Positions 42,290-52,201 of a stretch of 64,000 nucleotides of DNA are shown piece after piece. Under the pieces are notes generated by a model that saw nothing but the letters and a program-made list of their open reading frames with translations, was not told where the DNA came from and did not search any database. Position 1 is the stretch's first letter; every line of letters begins with the position of its first letter. The stretch spans positions 1,029,501 through 1,093,500 of the forward strand of contig NZ_CP015506.1 of NCBI RefSeq assembly GCF_000294775.2, in the 5' to 3' direction. A program made the translations under genes and the position numbers. The DNA comes from Cytobacillus oceanisediminis 2691 (lineage in GTDB: Bacteria > Bacillota > Bacilli > Bacillales > Cytobacillaceae).

Positions 42290-44479
42290 ATGGTAAAAAG
42301 TTTAGTAATTGCCGAGAAGCCTTCAGTAGCACGTGACATAGCAAATGTGCTGAAGTGTTCAAAAAAAGGGAATGGTTTTTTAGAAGGTGATAAATATATT
42401 GTTACTTGGGCACTTGGACATCTTGTAACATTAGCAGATCCAGAAACATATGATTCTAAATATAAAACATGGAATTTAGAAGATTTACCGATGTTACCTG
42501 AAAAGATGAAATTAGTCGTAATGAAGCAAACAGGTAAACAGTTTAATACAGTGAAATCGCAATTAAGTCGTAGTGATGTAAACGAAATAATTGTAGCTAC
42601 GGATGCAGGGAGAGAAGGCGAATTAGTTGCACGTTGGATTATTGAAAAAGCAAACGTGAAAAAGCCTATTAAACGCCTATGGATTTCATCGGTAACGGAT
42701 AAGGCTATTAAAGAAGGCTTCGCGAATTTAAAGCCAGGTAAAGACTACGAAAACCTTTATCATGCGGCAGTCGCTCGTTCTGAAGCAGACTGGTATATTG
42801 GTTTGAATGCTACACGTGCTTTAACTACACGTTTTAATGCGCAATTAAACTGTGGTCGTGTACAAACGCCAGTCGTTGCCATGGTTGCAGTTCGTGAAGA
42901 TGAAATTAAAAACTTTAAGCCTCAAACATACTATGGTATTGAAGCAAAAACAAAAGATAATTTAAAACTTACTTGGCAAGATGCAAAGGGCAATAGCCGT
43001 AGCTTTGATAAAGGAAAAATCGATAGCATTATAAAAAAATTAGGTAATAACAATGCAAAAGTTACTGAAGTGGAACGCAAGCCTAAAAAATTATTTGCAC
43101 CTGGCCTTTATGATTTAACAGAATTACAACGTGATGCGAATAAAATTTTTGGTTACTCTGCAAAAGATACTTTGAATATTATGCAGAAGCTATATGAGCA
43201 ACATAAAGTATTAACGTATCCTCGTACTGATTCACGCTATATATCAAGTGATATCGTAGCAACGTTACCAGAACGTCTAAAAGCGTGTGGTATTGGCGAA
43301 TACCGCCCGTTTGCTAACAAAGTATTATCTAAGCCTATAAAAGCAACAAAAGCGTTTGTAGATGATTCTAAGGTATCTGATCACCATGCAATTATCCCAA
43401 CGGAAGAATACGTAAACTTCGCAAACTTTAATGATAAGGAACGTAAAATTTATGATTTAGTCGTAAAACGTTTCCTAGCAGTTTTATTCCCTGCTCATGA
43501 ATATGAGCAACTAACGTTACGTGCAAAAATTGGTGATGAAAACTTTGTTGCAAAAGGTAAAACAATTACAGTGCCAGGTTGGAAAGAAGTATATGAAAAT
43601 CGCTTTGATGACGAAGAATCAAATGACGATTTAAAGGAACAGGTTTTCCCACTAATCGAAAATGGTTCAACGTTAGAAGTTCGTTTAATTGCTCAAACCT
43701 CAGGCCAAACAAAGCCTCCAGCTCGCTTTAACGAAGCAACATTACTATCTACAATGGAAAACCCAACAAAGTATTTAGAAACTACCGATAAACAGTTAGC
43801 TGATACTTTAAAATCAACTGGTGGATTAGGTACTGTAGCAACTCGTGCGGATATTATCGATAAGCTTTTCAATTCATTTATGATTGAGCAACGTGGCGGT
43901 AAAGAAATCTATATTACTTCAAAAGGTCGTCAACTTTTAGATCTAGTGCCTGAAGAATTACGCTCACCTGCAACTACTGCTGAATGGGAACAAAAGCTAG
44001 AATTAATTGCAAAAGGGAAATTAAAAAAAGAAGTATTTATCAATGAAATGAAGCAGCATACACAAAAAATTGTTGCTGAAATCAAATCAAGCGATAAGAA
44101 ATATAAGCACGATAATATTTCAACAAAATCATGTCCTGATTGCAGTAAGCCAATGCTTGAAGTGAATGGTAAGAAAGGTAAAATGCTTGTCTGCCAAGAT
44201 CGTGAATGTGGCCATAAGAAAATTGTGGCACGTGTAACAAATGCTCGTTGTCCTCAATGTAAGAAAAAGCTGGAGCTTAGAGGCGAAGGCGATGGTCAAA
44301 TTTTCGTATGTAAATGTGGTCACCGTGAAAAGCTATCTGCATTTGAAGCTCGTCGTAAAAAAGAAGGCAGCGGTAAAGTAGATAAGCGAAGTGTACAGAA
44401 GTATATGAAGCAGCAGGAGAAAGAGGTACCTTTAAATAATCCTTTTGCTGATTTATTAAAAGGTTTTAAATCTGAATAA
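42290..44479 (+). CDS. topB: DNA topoisomerase III, complete, island-borne
   Basis: 729 residues, ATG behind AAAGGAGTTTTTAAT. Toprim domain (VKSLVIAEKPSVARDIANVL; NEIIVATDAGREGELVARWI), the active-site Tyr in LTYPRTDSRYIS, TRADIIDKLFNSFMIEQ and two C-terminal Cys clusters (CPDC ... C ... C; CPQC ... CKC). Type IA topoisomerase that relaxes negative supercoils and decatenates replication intermediates through a 5'-phosphotyrosine. It is divergent in sequence and codon choice (many CGT, GTA and TTA codons) from the broken resident gene and lies on the opposite strand, so it was acquired, and most likely replaces the lost function. Confidence 0.93.
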   Translation: MVKSLVIAEKPSVARDIANVLKCSKKGNGFLEGDKYIVTWALGHLVTLADPETYDSKYKTWNLEDLPMLPEKMKLVVMKQTGKQFNTVKSQLSRSDVNEIIVATDAGREGELVARWIIEKANVKKPIKRLWISSVTDKAIKEGFANLKPGKDYENLYHAAVARSEADWYIGLNATRALTTRFNAQLNCGRVQTPVVAMVAVREDEIKNFKPQTYYGIEAKTKDNLKLTWQDAKGNSRSFDKGKIDSIIKKLGNNNAKVTEVERKPKKLFAPGLYDLTELQRDANKIFGYSAKDTLNIMQKLYEQHKVLTYPRTDSRYISSDIVATLPERLKACGIGEYRPFANKVLSKPIKATKAFVDDSKVSDHHAIIPTEEYVNFANFNDKERKIYDLVVKRFLAVLFPAHEYEQLTLRAKIGDENFVAKGKTITVPGWKEVYENRFDDEESNDDLKEQVFPLIENGSTLEVRLIAQTSGQTKPPARFNEATLLSTMENPTKYLETTDKQLADTLKSTGGLGTVATRADIIDKLFNSFMIEQRGGKEIYITSKGRQLLDLVPEELRSPATTAEWEQKLELIAKGKLKKEVFINEMKQHTQKIVAEIKSSDKKYKHDNISTKSCPDCSKPMLEVNGKKGKMLVCQDRECGHKKIVARVTNARCPQCKKKLELRGEGDGQIFVCKCGHREKLSAFEARRKKEGSGKVDKRSVQKYMKQQEKEVPLNNPFADLLKGFKSE

Positions 44480-44483
44480 AGTT

Positions 44484-44524
44484 AAAACTAAAGCAGCTAT
44501 ACATTTATAAGCTGCTTTAGTTTT
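44484..44524. terminator. bidirectional terminator between topB and the STAND gene
   Basis: AAAACTAAAGCAGCT (44484-44498) pairs perfectly with AGCTGCTTTAGTTTT (44510-44524); 15-bp stem with T-runs in both directions. Confidence 0.9.
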
Positions 44525-44528
44525 CTAA

Positions 44529-47500
44529 TTATAATATAGAAAAAAATTCTGACCAATTATCAACGACATCATCTTTGCTATTAATTTTATATTTAATCTT
44601 AAATGTGATTGTATAATTACCCGTAATCCACAATTTATGCAGATTTATTAATTCATTTAAAAAAGATTTTTTCTTTTCAAGAGGTAATCCTTTACAGTAA
44701 GCAATAATATAGTTTTCTATATCACTAGCTAAGGAGTATATTTTACTATCAAGTAATTGATTTGGCTTTCTAAATAATTGAATTATATTTGAGAGAATTT
44801 GTTTTTTATATTCCTCATCAATAGAAGAAACAATATGCTTATATATAGTGCCTACGCCATCATAGAACCAGGGAGTATTTTCTCTAGTACAAATTAAATG
44901 ATATATAGAGTTGTAGAGCATTTTTGCATTTTTTCGAGATATAAGTGGATCTATACATTTAATATCATCTAATAGTTCATTAAAGTTGACGTACTTATCC
45001 TTCTCAAAATGATTTTCTTTAATTAAATCTAAAATTTGTGGAATCTCTATCACACTTTTTAATTTGATATTCGGTTCCTTTTTATTGAAAAAACGTTCCT
45101 CAATTCTATACGCATCTCTAGACACCTTAGGTAGTTTAAATAAAAATGAATATTGTTTTTTCATTTTCTCAATGTAAGCTATATTATCTTCTCTATTTTT
45201 GCTTGCTATTATGGCATCTCTAACATCTGAAAGATAAATACAATTTAAGTTGTAAAAGCTTTGATTTCTAAAAGATTCATTACAGGGGAATACTCTTTTA
45301 GCTGCCTTTATAAGAAAATTGCATTCATCATCTGTGAATATATGACTTTCCATATTAGAGATAATTCCATCAAAAATTGTTCTCATCCATTCAGGGTCGT
45401 ACATATGCTCTAGATTAAAAAATCTATTAAAATCATTGGGACCACTGTTTATAGCAGCTTTAGAAACAGCGTTTTTTAAATAAATTGAAGCTCTATTATC
45501 GCCTAATTCAGAAGCTATATTGTTGATATTTAATAATTCAATCCCTGTTGTTTTCCAAATAGCTGGGTGATTATCTGATACAATCTCGAACCATTCGAGT
45601 AAATTGAATAACGAATATTCTTTCCTGCCAATATACCCAAGAAATTTAGATGATAAAATATTTTCAGCAGCTAATATCCTAGATGAATCAATCACACCTT
45701 TAGATAAATCTAAGAATAAATTAGCTAATCTTTGTAATTCTGAAAACTCTTCTCCCCACACTTTCCCTTCATGATCCATCCAATATGAATATAACTTACT
45801 TAAAACTTCATTCTCTCCGAATTCTTGAAGAATAGGCCAGATAGATTCTAGATATAAAATGTTATTAGGATTTTCTAAATGTTCCTTTAATACTTCAATT
45901 AATTTATTTTCAAATTCCCTTGGTAATAAATCTGTAATTTCTTTAAATTGATTTAATAACCAACTTGATGCTGATAAAATATTAAAATGACTAAGAGTAA
46001 TGGTGATGTTATTGGGATTAAGAATGCTTACTAAATGTTTTACAAATTCATTAGTATATTGGACTTCTTGTGAATTAATCATTTTATAAAGTTTCCCAAG
46101 ATAGTAAGCAGCTTGTACGTAATTTGAGTAAATCTCTAATTGAATATGCGACCTTGAAAGATTAATATTTCTAAAATCTTCAATAATTACTTCGTATTCT
46201 TCATTTTCATACGATTTTGCTATTGTTAGTAACAGAATTGGTTTAAAAGAACGGTCAAAATATCTTTCTTCCTTAAAAACTTCTAATTTTGTTTTTACGA
46301 TGATAGATTTTACAAATTGAACTTCTTCAACCATATTACATTTTAAAGCCCAGAAATATATTTCTAATAATGTGTATAAATCATATTCTTTATAATTTTT
46401 TTTAGTAATTAGCTCGAGTAATACATCTTCTGTATAATGACCAAGAGCTCTAACAAGAAATTTTTCATAATCCTTTTTATACATAATAGATATACTATCT
46501 ATTTTATTTATAATATCATCATGTTTAGTTTCTGAAAGATAAGATAAAAACCCCCTTGAATAAAGTGCTACAATAATTTTTTCATCTTCGTCAGATAAAT
46601 CTTTGATTTGTATATCTCTATTAAAACAAGCATTAATATATCCAAATCTCCAAAGCATTTCTTTAATGTCTTCATTCAATCTTTCTCCTACTATTAATGG
46701 TATGTTAAGTAGTTTAACTAATTCTAATGGACCCAAAGCTCCAAACCACTTATTAATTAAATTATTACCCCTACTTTTTTCATTATTTTTAATTAAGTAA
46801 AGTATATCGTTTAGTATTTCTAAGATTTCATATATACTTAAATTTTCAACAGGAGAATAGTATTTTTCGCTATCTTTTAATTTTATATATTCTACAGAAG
46901 GCACATAATTAATATCTGCCCACTGATTACTCTGTAAAAATTGATTTAGTGTACTAATAGAGATACTTAGTTTAAATAAATTTTCAATATTGAAATTTTC
47001 ATTTATATATTCTAAGCAAAATAATATCTGCTCTTCAATTTCTTCTAATGGTCTACGATATTTTATAGCATCTTTAATATATTCTGGATTCATTAATCCA
47101 AAAAATTCGTTTTGTCGTTGTGCCTTAGTTAGCAAATTGAATATATGTCCGTGTTTTAAAGGAATATCTCTGCACCTTTCTAATAAAAAATCTGCTAAAT
47201 AAGAAGATACTTCCTTTAATATATATGGATCTTGTTCTAAAATTTTTTGAAGGTATGTTCTAAAATCATTATGGAAAACCGTATACACACCTTCATGCTC
47301 TATTATTAAAGGGAAAAGCTTATCAAGTACATTTTTCCAATTTAAAGCTCCTAGGCCTAGGTTAGGAAAAATAATTTCTAAATCTTTAAAGTGTATTCCT
47401 TTATTGATAAGACTAAACAATCCAGCTAATATCTTCTCAAGATGCTCGAATGTATCTCCCCATTCTGAAATAGCACTTTTCCAAATATATTCATAATATA

Positions 47501-49097
47501 AATTTAAACCTTGCGAGATATTTTGTGTTTGTAATACACTTTCAAACTCACTTAGATTCGAATACTTTTGAGATTCATGGATTAAAAAGATAGATAATAA
47601 TATGTTTCCCTTTGTATTGTGGTGAATAAAATTAGCCAGTGAGGACCTTTCAGTATCATTTAAAACTATCTTGAAGTTCTCACATAGACTCTCTACATCT
47701 TTTACTGTAACAGGGGGCATTTCTATTTTTACTACACTAGAATCATTTATCCAAGTAGGATAATTATTATAACTTTTTATAGGTTGCCCAATAATTACAA
47801 AGCAAACTTTATCTGAAAGTAATTCGGGGGGCAAAAGGGTATTTAAAAAACTTGAATCTTGTCCGGACCTAGCTGCATGATCAATTCCATCTATAAGAAT
47901 AATTGTTTTCTTCCCACTTAGTTCACTCATAATCTCTGATAAACGAATAACTTCTGTACGCAAATGATCAATAGAATCAATAAACTCAATTGACATAGGG
48001 ACATTATATTTAGAAAGTCGTCCTTTTAATCTATCTTTTAATTGTAAAAGTAAATCCCCCCATAAAATCTTTGGATTACTTCCTCCTTTATCAGCTGAAA
48101 GGTAATCAGATTGTATGTTAAGAGGTTTAAACGTATAGTATTTTAAAGAGATAATTGAATTTACTTTATTAACTAAAAAACTAGCTACATTTGTTTTCCC
48201 CGAGCCAGCTTCTCCTGATAAAAATATTACTTTTTTATCAGTATTTAAAATTTCTCTCTCGAAATCCTCACAAAATTTAACTCTGGATTCTATAAACGGT
48301 TCTGTAGTAGGTAAACTTACAATTCCTTTAAAATCATAAGACTCAATGGATAATGCTTCATATAAATCTTCTAGTGAAATTTCCTCTTTATTTCTATGAG
48401 TAGTTGTCCAAGTAAATAGTGCAACTACTAATTTATCAAATAGAGCTTCTGAAATACGTACACTACTTTGTAAAGTAGCTTCAATTTTATTTATGGCAAT
48501 TTTTTTTAACTCTAATAAATCTGGTTGAGAAGCTTGAATTTCTAATACCTTTAAAAACTCCAATTTTTGTTTGTCATTTTCTAATATATCTAATTCTTTC
48601 AGAAACCTTTCCCAAGCTTTTTTCCATTCTTTTGGGAACACAATATCATTAATTCTTTTAACAGTATGTACTTGTTCACTTAATTTTTTTAAAAAGCTAG
48701 CTAATCCGGGTCTATAAAGGCCATTTCTATTATTAGGAGTATCATTAATAATCCTATTAGTATAAAGAATAACTTTTTTTACATGTACATCTTGAATTAA
48801 CTTCATCCAATCCTTAGCGAATTTCGAAATATAAGATTGATTGTTCTTTCTAGAGATAATATCTGAAAAACTTAACTGATCTCCTTCTCGTGTATGCTTA
48901 ACTTGAATACATTCAACACAATCATCATGATATTTTATTACTACATCATCTAGCCCTTGTAAATCAGGGGCTTGTAACGTAATGGATTTAATATTGTTTT
49001 CTGGATTAAGCATATTTATCGCTTGATCTAAGCCTACTGTCCATTCATACCAATATGGATTTGCTATTCCTGATGTTGGATTTTGTATTCCAGTCAT
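44529..49097 (-). CDS. predicted anti-phage nuclease-STAND NTPase (Avs-like), 1522 residues
   Basis: A very large soluble protein. Residues 1-110 look like a DUF4297/Cap4-type PD-(D/E)xK nuclease: GLDDVVIKYHDD then VECIQVKHTREGDQ, with D51, E62 and Q65-x-K67 as candidate catalytic residues. After a helical linker comes a STAND/NACHT-type ATPase with Walker A GEAGSGKT (295-302) and Walker B IILIDGIDHAA (399-409), then arginine-sensor and winged-helix-like regions to about 650. The remaining 850 residues are helical and repeat-like, as in the target-sensing part of Avs proteins. This order (nuclease, STAND ATPase, sensor repeats) is that of prokaryotic STAND immune sensors, which cut DNA after recognising a phage protein. 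Codons are very AT-rich. It is divergent to the pair at 49200. Substrate and trigger are unknown; the general class is well supported, the exact Avs type is not. Confidence 0.75.
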   Translation of the reverse strand: MTGIQNPTSGIANPYWYEWTVGLDQAINMLNPENNIKSITLQAPDLQGLDDVVIKYHDDCVECIQVKHTREGDQLSFSDIISRKNNQSYISKFAKDWMKLIQDVHVKKVILYTNRIINDTPNNRNGLYRPGLASFLKKLSEQVHTVKRINDIVFPKEWKKAWERFLKELDILENDKQKLEFLKVLEIQASQPDLLELKKIAINKIEATLQSSVRISEALFDKLVVALFTWTTTHRNKEEISLEDLYEALSIESYDFKGIVSLPTTEPFIESRVKFCEDFEREILNTDKKVIFLSGEAGSGKTNVASFLVNKVNSIISLKYYTFKPLNIQSDYLSADKGGSNPKILWGDLLLQLKDRLKGRLSKYNVPMSIEFIDSIDHLRTEVIRLSEIMSELSGKKTIILIDGIDHAARSGQDSSFLNTLLPPELLSDKVCFVIIGQPIKSYNNYPTWINDSSVVKIEMPPVTVKDVESLCENFKIVLNDTERSSLANFIHHNTKGNILLSIFLIHESQKYSNLSEFESVLQTQNISQGLNLYYEYIWKSAISEWGDTFEHLEKILAGLFSLINKGIHFKDLEIIFPNLGLGALNWKNVLDKLFPLIIEHEGVYTVFHNDFRTYLQKILEQDPYILKEVSSYLADFLLERCRDIPLKHGHIFNLLTKAQRQNEFFGLMNPEYIKDAIKYRRPLEEIEEQILFCLEYINENFNIENLFKLSISISTLNQFLQSNQWADINYVPSVEYIKLKDSEKYYSPVENLSIYEILEILNDILYLIKNNEKSRGNNLINKWFGALGPLELVKLLNIPLIVGERLNEDIKEMLWRFGYINACFNRDIQIKDLSDEDEKIIVALYSRGFLSYLSETKHDDIINKIDSISIMYKKDYEKFLVRALGHYTEDVLLELITKKNYKEYDLYTLLEIYFWALKCNMVEEVQFVKSIIVKTKLEVFKEERYFDRSFKPILLLTIAKSYENEEYEVIIEDFRNINLSRSHIQLEIYSNYVQAAYYLGKLYKMINSQEVQYTNEFVKHLVSILNPNNITITLSHFNILSASSWLLNQFKEITDLLPREFENKLIEVLKEHLENPNNILYLESIWPILQEFGENEVLSKLYSYWMDHEGKVWGEEFSELQRLANLFLDLSKGVIDSSRILAAENILSSKFLGYIGRKEYSLFNLLEWFEIVSDNHPAIWKTTGIELLNINNIASELGDNRASIYLKNAVSKAAINSGPNDFNRFFNLEHMYDPEWMRTIFDGIISNMESHIFTDDECNFLIKAAKRVFPCNESFRNQSFYNLNCIYLSDVRDAIIASKNREDNIAYIEKMKKQYSFLFKLPKVSRDAYRIEERFFNKKEPNIKLKSVIEIPQILDLIKENHFEKDKYVNFNELLDDIKCIDPLISRKNAKMLYNSIYHLICTRENTPWFYDGVGTIYKHIVSSIDEEYKKQILSNIIQLFRKPNQLLDSKIYSLASDIENYIIAYCKGLPLEKKKSFLNELINLHKLWITGNYTITFKIKYKINSKDDVVDNWSEFFSIL

Positions 49098-49199
49098 TAG
49101 ACACCATTCCTAATTAATGTTTTAGTTATTTTTTCCAGTTTACTTTTAAACATGCTAGAATTGAAAGTGAATATTATATAAAAAGCAGGGGGCTAATTT

Positions 49200-50654
49200 A
49201 TGGAGTATAAAGGTCATAAATTGAAAAAGGGAAAATTTATAACACCTTTTAATGAAATATTAACCCAAATTGGAAAGGAAGAACAATGGTATCTAGGAAG
49301 ACTACCCGAGTACATTTGGATGGCTTTAATTTACAAGTCTAATTCTCGCAAAAAATCTTTTCAATTAATTGAATCTATTTTATACGAATTGAATAAATAC
49401 TTACCTCCAGGAGATAATCACCCTAAGATTTCAAACATTTTAAAACTCTCAGAGGAAAAACAGAAAAAATTTTATGAATACTTATTAACTAAAGTCGATA
49501 AAAATATTTTATCTCCACTCACAATTATTGTTAGTTATTCAGTGAGTAGAACATTCGCAAAATATTTTTCAAGCAATAAAGATACCCTTGAAGAAAAAAC
49601 AAGCAAATTAGAAGAAACTCTCAAAGAATTTTCAAGTCAACATTCTAATCAAACTACAGACCTAAGATATTTAATTTTTTTCTACATGCATTTAAAAAAT
49701 AGAATTATTATGCCTGCACAACATCTTGAACTAATTGAACAGTATCCATTATTGGAACATGATAACCCTTTAATGGCGATGATTAGACCTACTATAAGAA
49801 CTTTAGAAATGGTGTCACCTTCTTTTGAAAAAAATATAGATATAACGTATCTTGAATTATTTTGGGAAAGGATGAGCGAATTGTCTGAATGTGAGCTTTT
49901 TCAAATTAAGTTTGATGTAGAAGATTTAACAGATAAAAAGGAATCCTTAGAGAAAACATACAAAGAATTAAAGTATTTCACAGATTTATTCCATACAACA
50001 TCTCCATTGAATAATAAAATGTTAGTTTTATTGGGGATAGCAACCTTTTCATATAAACGATTTTTGGAATTAGTGGAATTTAATCTTTATAACACTATCA
50101 CCGGTCGAAGTATCACTAGATCTTTAATCGAAAACTATATTATGATGAAATATTTACTTCTTAGAGAAGAAGATAAGGAGAATATTTGGGAAGAATATCA
50201 ATATTACGGGTTGGGCCAGTTTAAACTGATAACCGAAAGATATGAAGATAGTGGCAATATCTACCCTAACAGTCATGTAGATTATAAATATATAGGATTG
50301 TTAGTGGAAGAATATAAAAGCAAGAATTTTATCGATATGGATTTGAATTATTTTGGAAGCCATAATATTAAAAAGAAAGCAGAGATGGTAAATGAATCTG
50401 ATTTGTATAAACATCTATATGATTACGATTCAATTTATGAACACGGTTTGTGGGGAGCTATTAGAGAAAGCAGCTTATTAAAATGTGATACTGCTAGTCA
50501 TCAATTCCATTGTGTTCCAGACATTGAGAATCAACAGAATTTAAAAAGTGTATGGCATGATTCTAAAATGCTTATGCAAAAAACATTAGAGCTTTTAAAA
50601 GAATTATATGGGTATCCTTACCACTTGGAGGAAATCCAAAATGGTAAAAACTAA
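49200..50654 (+). CDS. DUF5677-like protein, 484 residues
   Basis: Starts at ATG 49200 after AGCAGGGGGCTAATTT. The first 270 residues are helical without a family I recognise. The C-terminal 200 resemble DUF5677: GRSITRSLIENYIMMKYLLL is the typical Arg/Glu helix, and YDSIYEHGLWGAIRESSLLK matches the family HG-containing helix. Proteins with this domain recur in defence islands, but no activity is established. It overlaps the next gene by 14 bp, so the two are translationally coupled and probably act together. Divergent to the STAND gene with a 102-bp shared promoter region. Confidence 0.65.
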   Translation: MEYKGHKLKKGKFITPFNEILTQIGKEEQWYLGRLPEYIWMALIYKSNSRKKSFQLIESILYELNKYLPPGDNHPKISNILKLSEEKQKKFYEYLLTKVDKNILSPLTIIVSYSVSRTFAKYFSSNKDTLEEKTSKLEETLKEFSSQHSNQTTDLRYLIFFYMHLKNRIIMPAQHLELIEQYPLLEHDNPLMAMIRPTIRTLEMVSPSFEKNIDITYLELFWERMSELSECELFQIKFDVEDLTDKKESLEKTYKELKYFTDLFHTTSPLNNKMLVLLGIATFSYKRFLELVEFNLYNTITGRSITRSLIENYIMMKYLLLREEDKENIWEEYQYYGLGQFKLITERYEDSGNIYPNSHVDYKYIGLLVEEYKSKNFIDMDLNYFGSHNIKKKAEMVNESDLYKHLYDYDSIYEHGLWGAIRESSLLKCDTASHQFHCVPDIENQQNLKSVWHDSKMLMQKTLELLKELYGYPYHLEEIQNGKN

Positions 50655-51723
50655 ATTCTTGGAAGAATTAATTGAAATCCAAAATGAGTACATTCAACTT
50701 TTAGAATTAGGATTAAAAGATTGGGAGGAAGAATATTTTATTGAGTTTGTAGAAGAATTAAATTTATTTTGGAAAAGAAATGAAAATGTATTAAACTCAA
50801 TTTATGAATATGAATTTCCTGAATTAGAGACTGTTTTCCTTACAGCTGTCACTAAAATAGATCTTGAATATTTACAACATTATTCTATGAAAATCAGTGG
50901 TACAATCTGTATAATAGATGACCCTTTAATAAGCTATTTAAACCTTTTAGACAAAGATCTCCCTCCAAAGATGCGAGAGAAATTCTCAGAAGTAATTCAA
51001 AAAAATATACGGGAGTCTATAGAATTATTTAAAATCTGCTCACACGATTTTTTTATCTTACCTATACGTACTTTAATTCCAATTAGAATTGTTACTGAAG
51101 CTGCAAATCAATTTTTTGTTTCTTTATTCGAAGGTATTATTAGTATTGAAGATTACTTTAAAAAAATAAACACTTTTGAGGATATAGAAAGGTATTTGAA
51201 GGAGCCAGTTAAAGATTGGATATTATTTGGTTGGGATGACGAGGTAGGAAATAATTCTTTAAAAGAAAGGATCACAAATTTTATAAATACGGAATTTATG
51301 GGTAACAAAGAAGCGCCCATAAGTGAAATATTTTTCTTTTCACAAATAGGTTATTTATCACAAGGAATGAATATCTTATTCACTATGTCTACAACTAATT
51401 TTATACCTTATATCCGTGGTAATTTGCCTTTTAAATATCTAACCGTATTATATACATCTCTGAAATATAATTTAAATTTAGATTTAGATAAGCAAATTAT
51501 TAGAGCTACTATTAGCTACTTATTTGAAAGAATTTTTGATTATGAAAAGTTAGTGAATGTGTCCTATAACGAATTCTTAACTAAAATAGATGGACTCAAT
51601 TTATATGGATACGTTATTCAAAATTTACAGCTTGAAAATAAAGAGTTACATGATATCAACTTACGGGACGTTAATTTAGCTGTGAATGAATTTTATGAAA
51701 ACAAATTTTCACCTCTGTTTTAA
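50641..51723 (+). CDS. unknown helical protein, 360 residues
   Basis: ATG 50641 lies 9 bp after GGAGG (50627-50631), inside the end of the preceding gene; an upstream in-frame start at 50608 has no ribosome site. No signal peptide, membrane helix, nucleotide-binding or metal motif is visible. It is acidic and strongly helical (for example LIEIQNEYIQLLELGLKDWE and FIEFVEELNLFWKRNENVLN). I do not recognise it. Its coupling to the DUF5677-like gene suggests a two-protein module carried with the nuclease-STAND gene. It ends at a terminator 8 bp downstream. Confidence 0.65.
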   Translation: MVKTKFLEELIEIQNEYIQLLELGLKDWEEEYFIEFVEELNLFWKRNENVLNSIYEYEFPELETVFLTAVTKIDLEYLQHYSMKISGTICIIDDPLISYLNLLDKDLPPKMREKFSEVIQKNIRESIELFKICSHDFFILPIRTLIPIRIVTEAANQFFVSLFEGIISIEDYFKKINTFEDIERYLKEPVKDWILFGWDDEVGNNSLKERITNFINTEFMGNKEAPISEIFFFSQIGYLSQGMNILFTMSTTNFIPYIRGNLPFKYLTVLYTSLKYNLNLDLDKQIIRATISYLFERIFDYEKLVNVSYNEFLTKIDGLNLYGYVIQNLQLENKELHDINLRDVNLAVNEFYENKFSPLF

Positions 51724-51730
51724 ATGTAGG

Positions 51731-51766
51731 AGCTTATCAAATATGAAATATATTTGATAGGCTTTT
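51731..51766 (+). terminator. intrinsic terminator of the two-gene unit
   Basis: AGCTTATCAAATAT pairs with ATATTTGATAGGCT (one wobble), followed by TTTT. Confidence 0.82.
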
Positions 51767-51768
51767 AA

Positions 51769-51863
51769 TTATGTACAAATTCAGCAAAAGTATTATGTGC
51801 AATCCAAAAACCCAAGATATTCTTGTAATTAAAGCTTTTAATATAATATAGGATTTATGTACA
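51769..51863 (+). repeat. three TTATGTRCA repeats near the right end of the island
   Basis: TTATGTACA at 51769-51777, TTATGTGCA at 51793-51801 and TTATGTACA at 51855-51863, all in the same orientation within 100 bp of the right junction. Reiterated sites near one end are typical of transposase-binding sites. I found no matching set at the left end. Confidence 0.5.
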
Positions 51864-51871
51864 TTTTATTT

Positions 51872-52201
51872 TTATAGAGATACATCACAATCAGTAGCAA
51901 TGATAATTTCCTTAATATCCTTCCGCTTTGCCAGGTTCTCAATCGCTTTATACTGGTGGCTGGTCTGCTTCATCACCTTCAGGCCCATTTGATCAGGAAT
52001 AATCGGCAGATCCTCCAGATTCCAGTTTTTGTATTTGGTGTCATAATGCTCAGGCATCTTTAACTCGATTAGATGGCCAAGAGCCCATGTCACGATATAT
52101 TTATCGCCTTCCATATAGCTTTTATGAGATTGCCGGCATCCCAGAACCCGTGCAATTTCACGGGCAACACTGGGCTTTTCAGCAAGAACAAGTGATTTCA
52201 T
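51872..52201 (-). pseudogene. topB: 5' remnant of resident topB
   Basis: ATG (52201) behind AAAGGAGTTCTT opens a normal TopB N-terminus (KSLVLAEKPSVAREIARVLG; DKYIVTWALGHLIELKMPE; KDIKEIIIATD). Similarity stops after ATD at 51890, just before the conserved AGREGE toprim motif; six foreign residues and a stop follow. The catalytic domain is lost. It keeps its ribosome site and perhaps its promoter, so a short peptide may still be made. Confidence 0.9.

Larger units (their letters stand above)
42144..51889. mobile_element. AT-rich genomic island inserted in topB (defence cassette)
   Basis: Bounded by the two halves of the broken resident topB. Contents: a short transposase-like tail, an intact foreign topB (plus), a nuclease-STAND NTPase (minus), and two overlapping genes (plus). 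Base composition is clearly lower in GC than the flanks, most strongly across 44530-51720. No integrase or recombinase gene is present. Boundaries are set where similarity to TopB stops and may be off by a few bases. I see no clear direct repeat at the edges. Confidence 0.82.

Noticed and set aside
42290-44479. Island topB as a sign of a conjugative element or plasmid
   Set aside because: No relaxase, coupling protein, type IV secretion or replication gene is nearby; the protein has the length and domains of chromosomal TopB.
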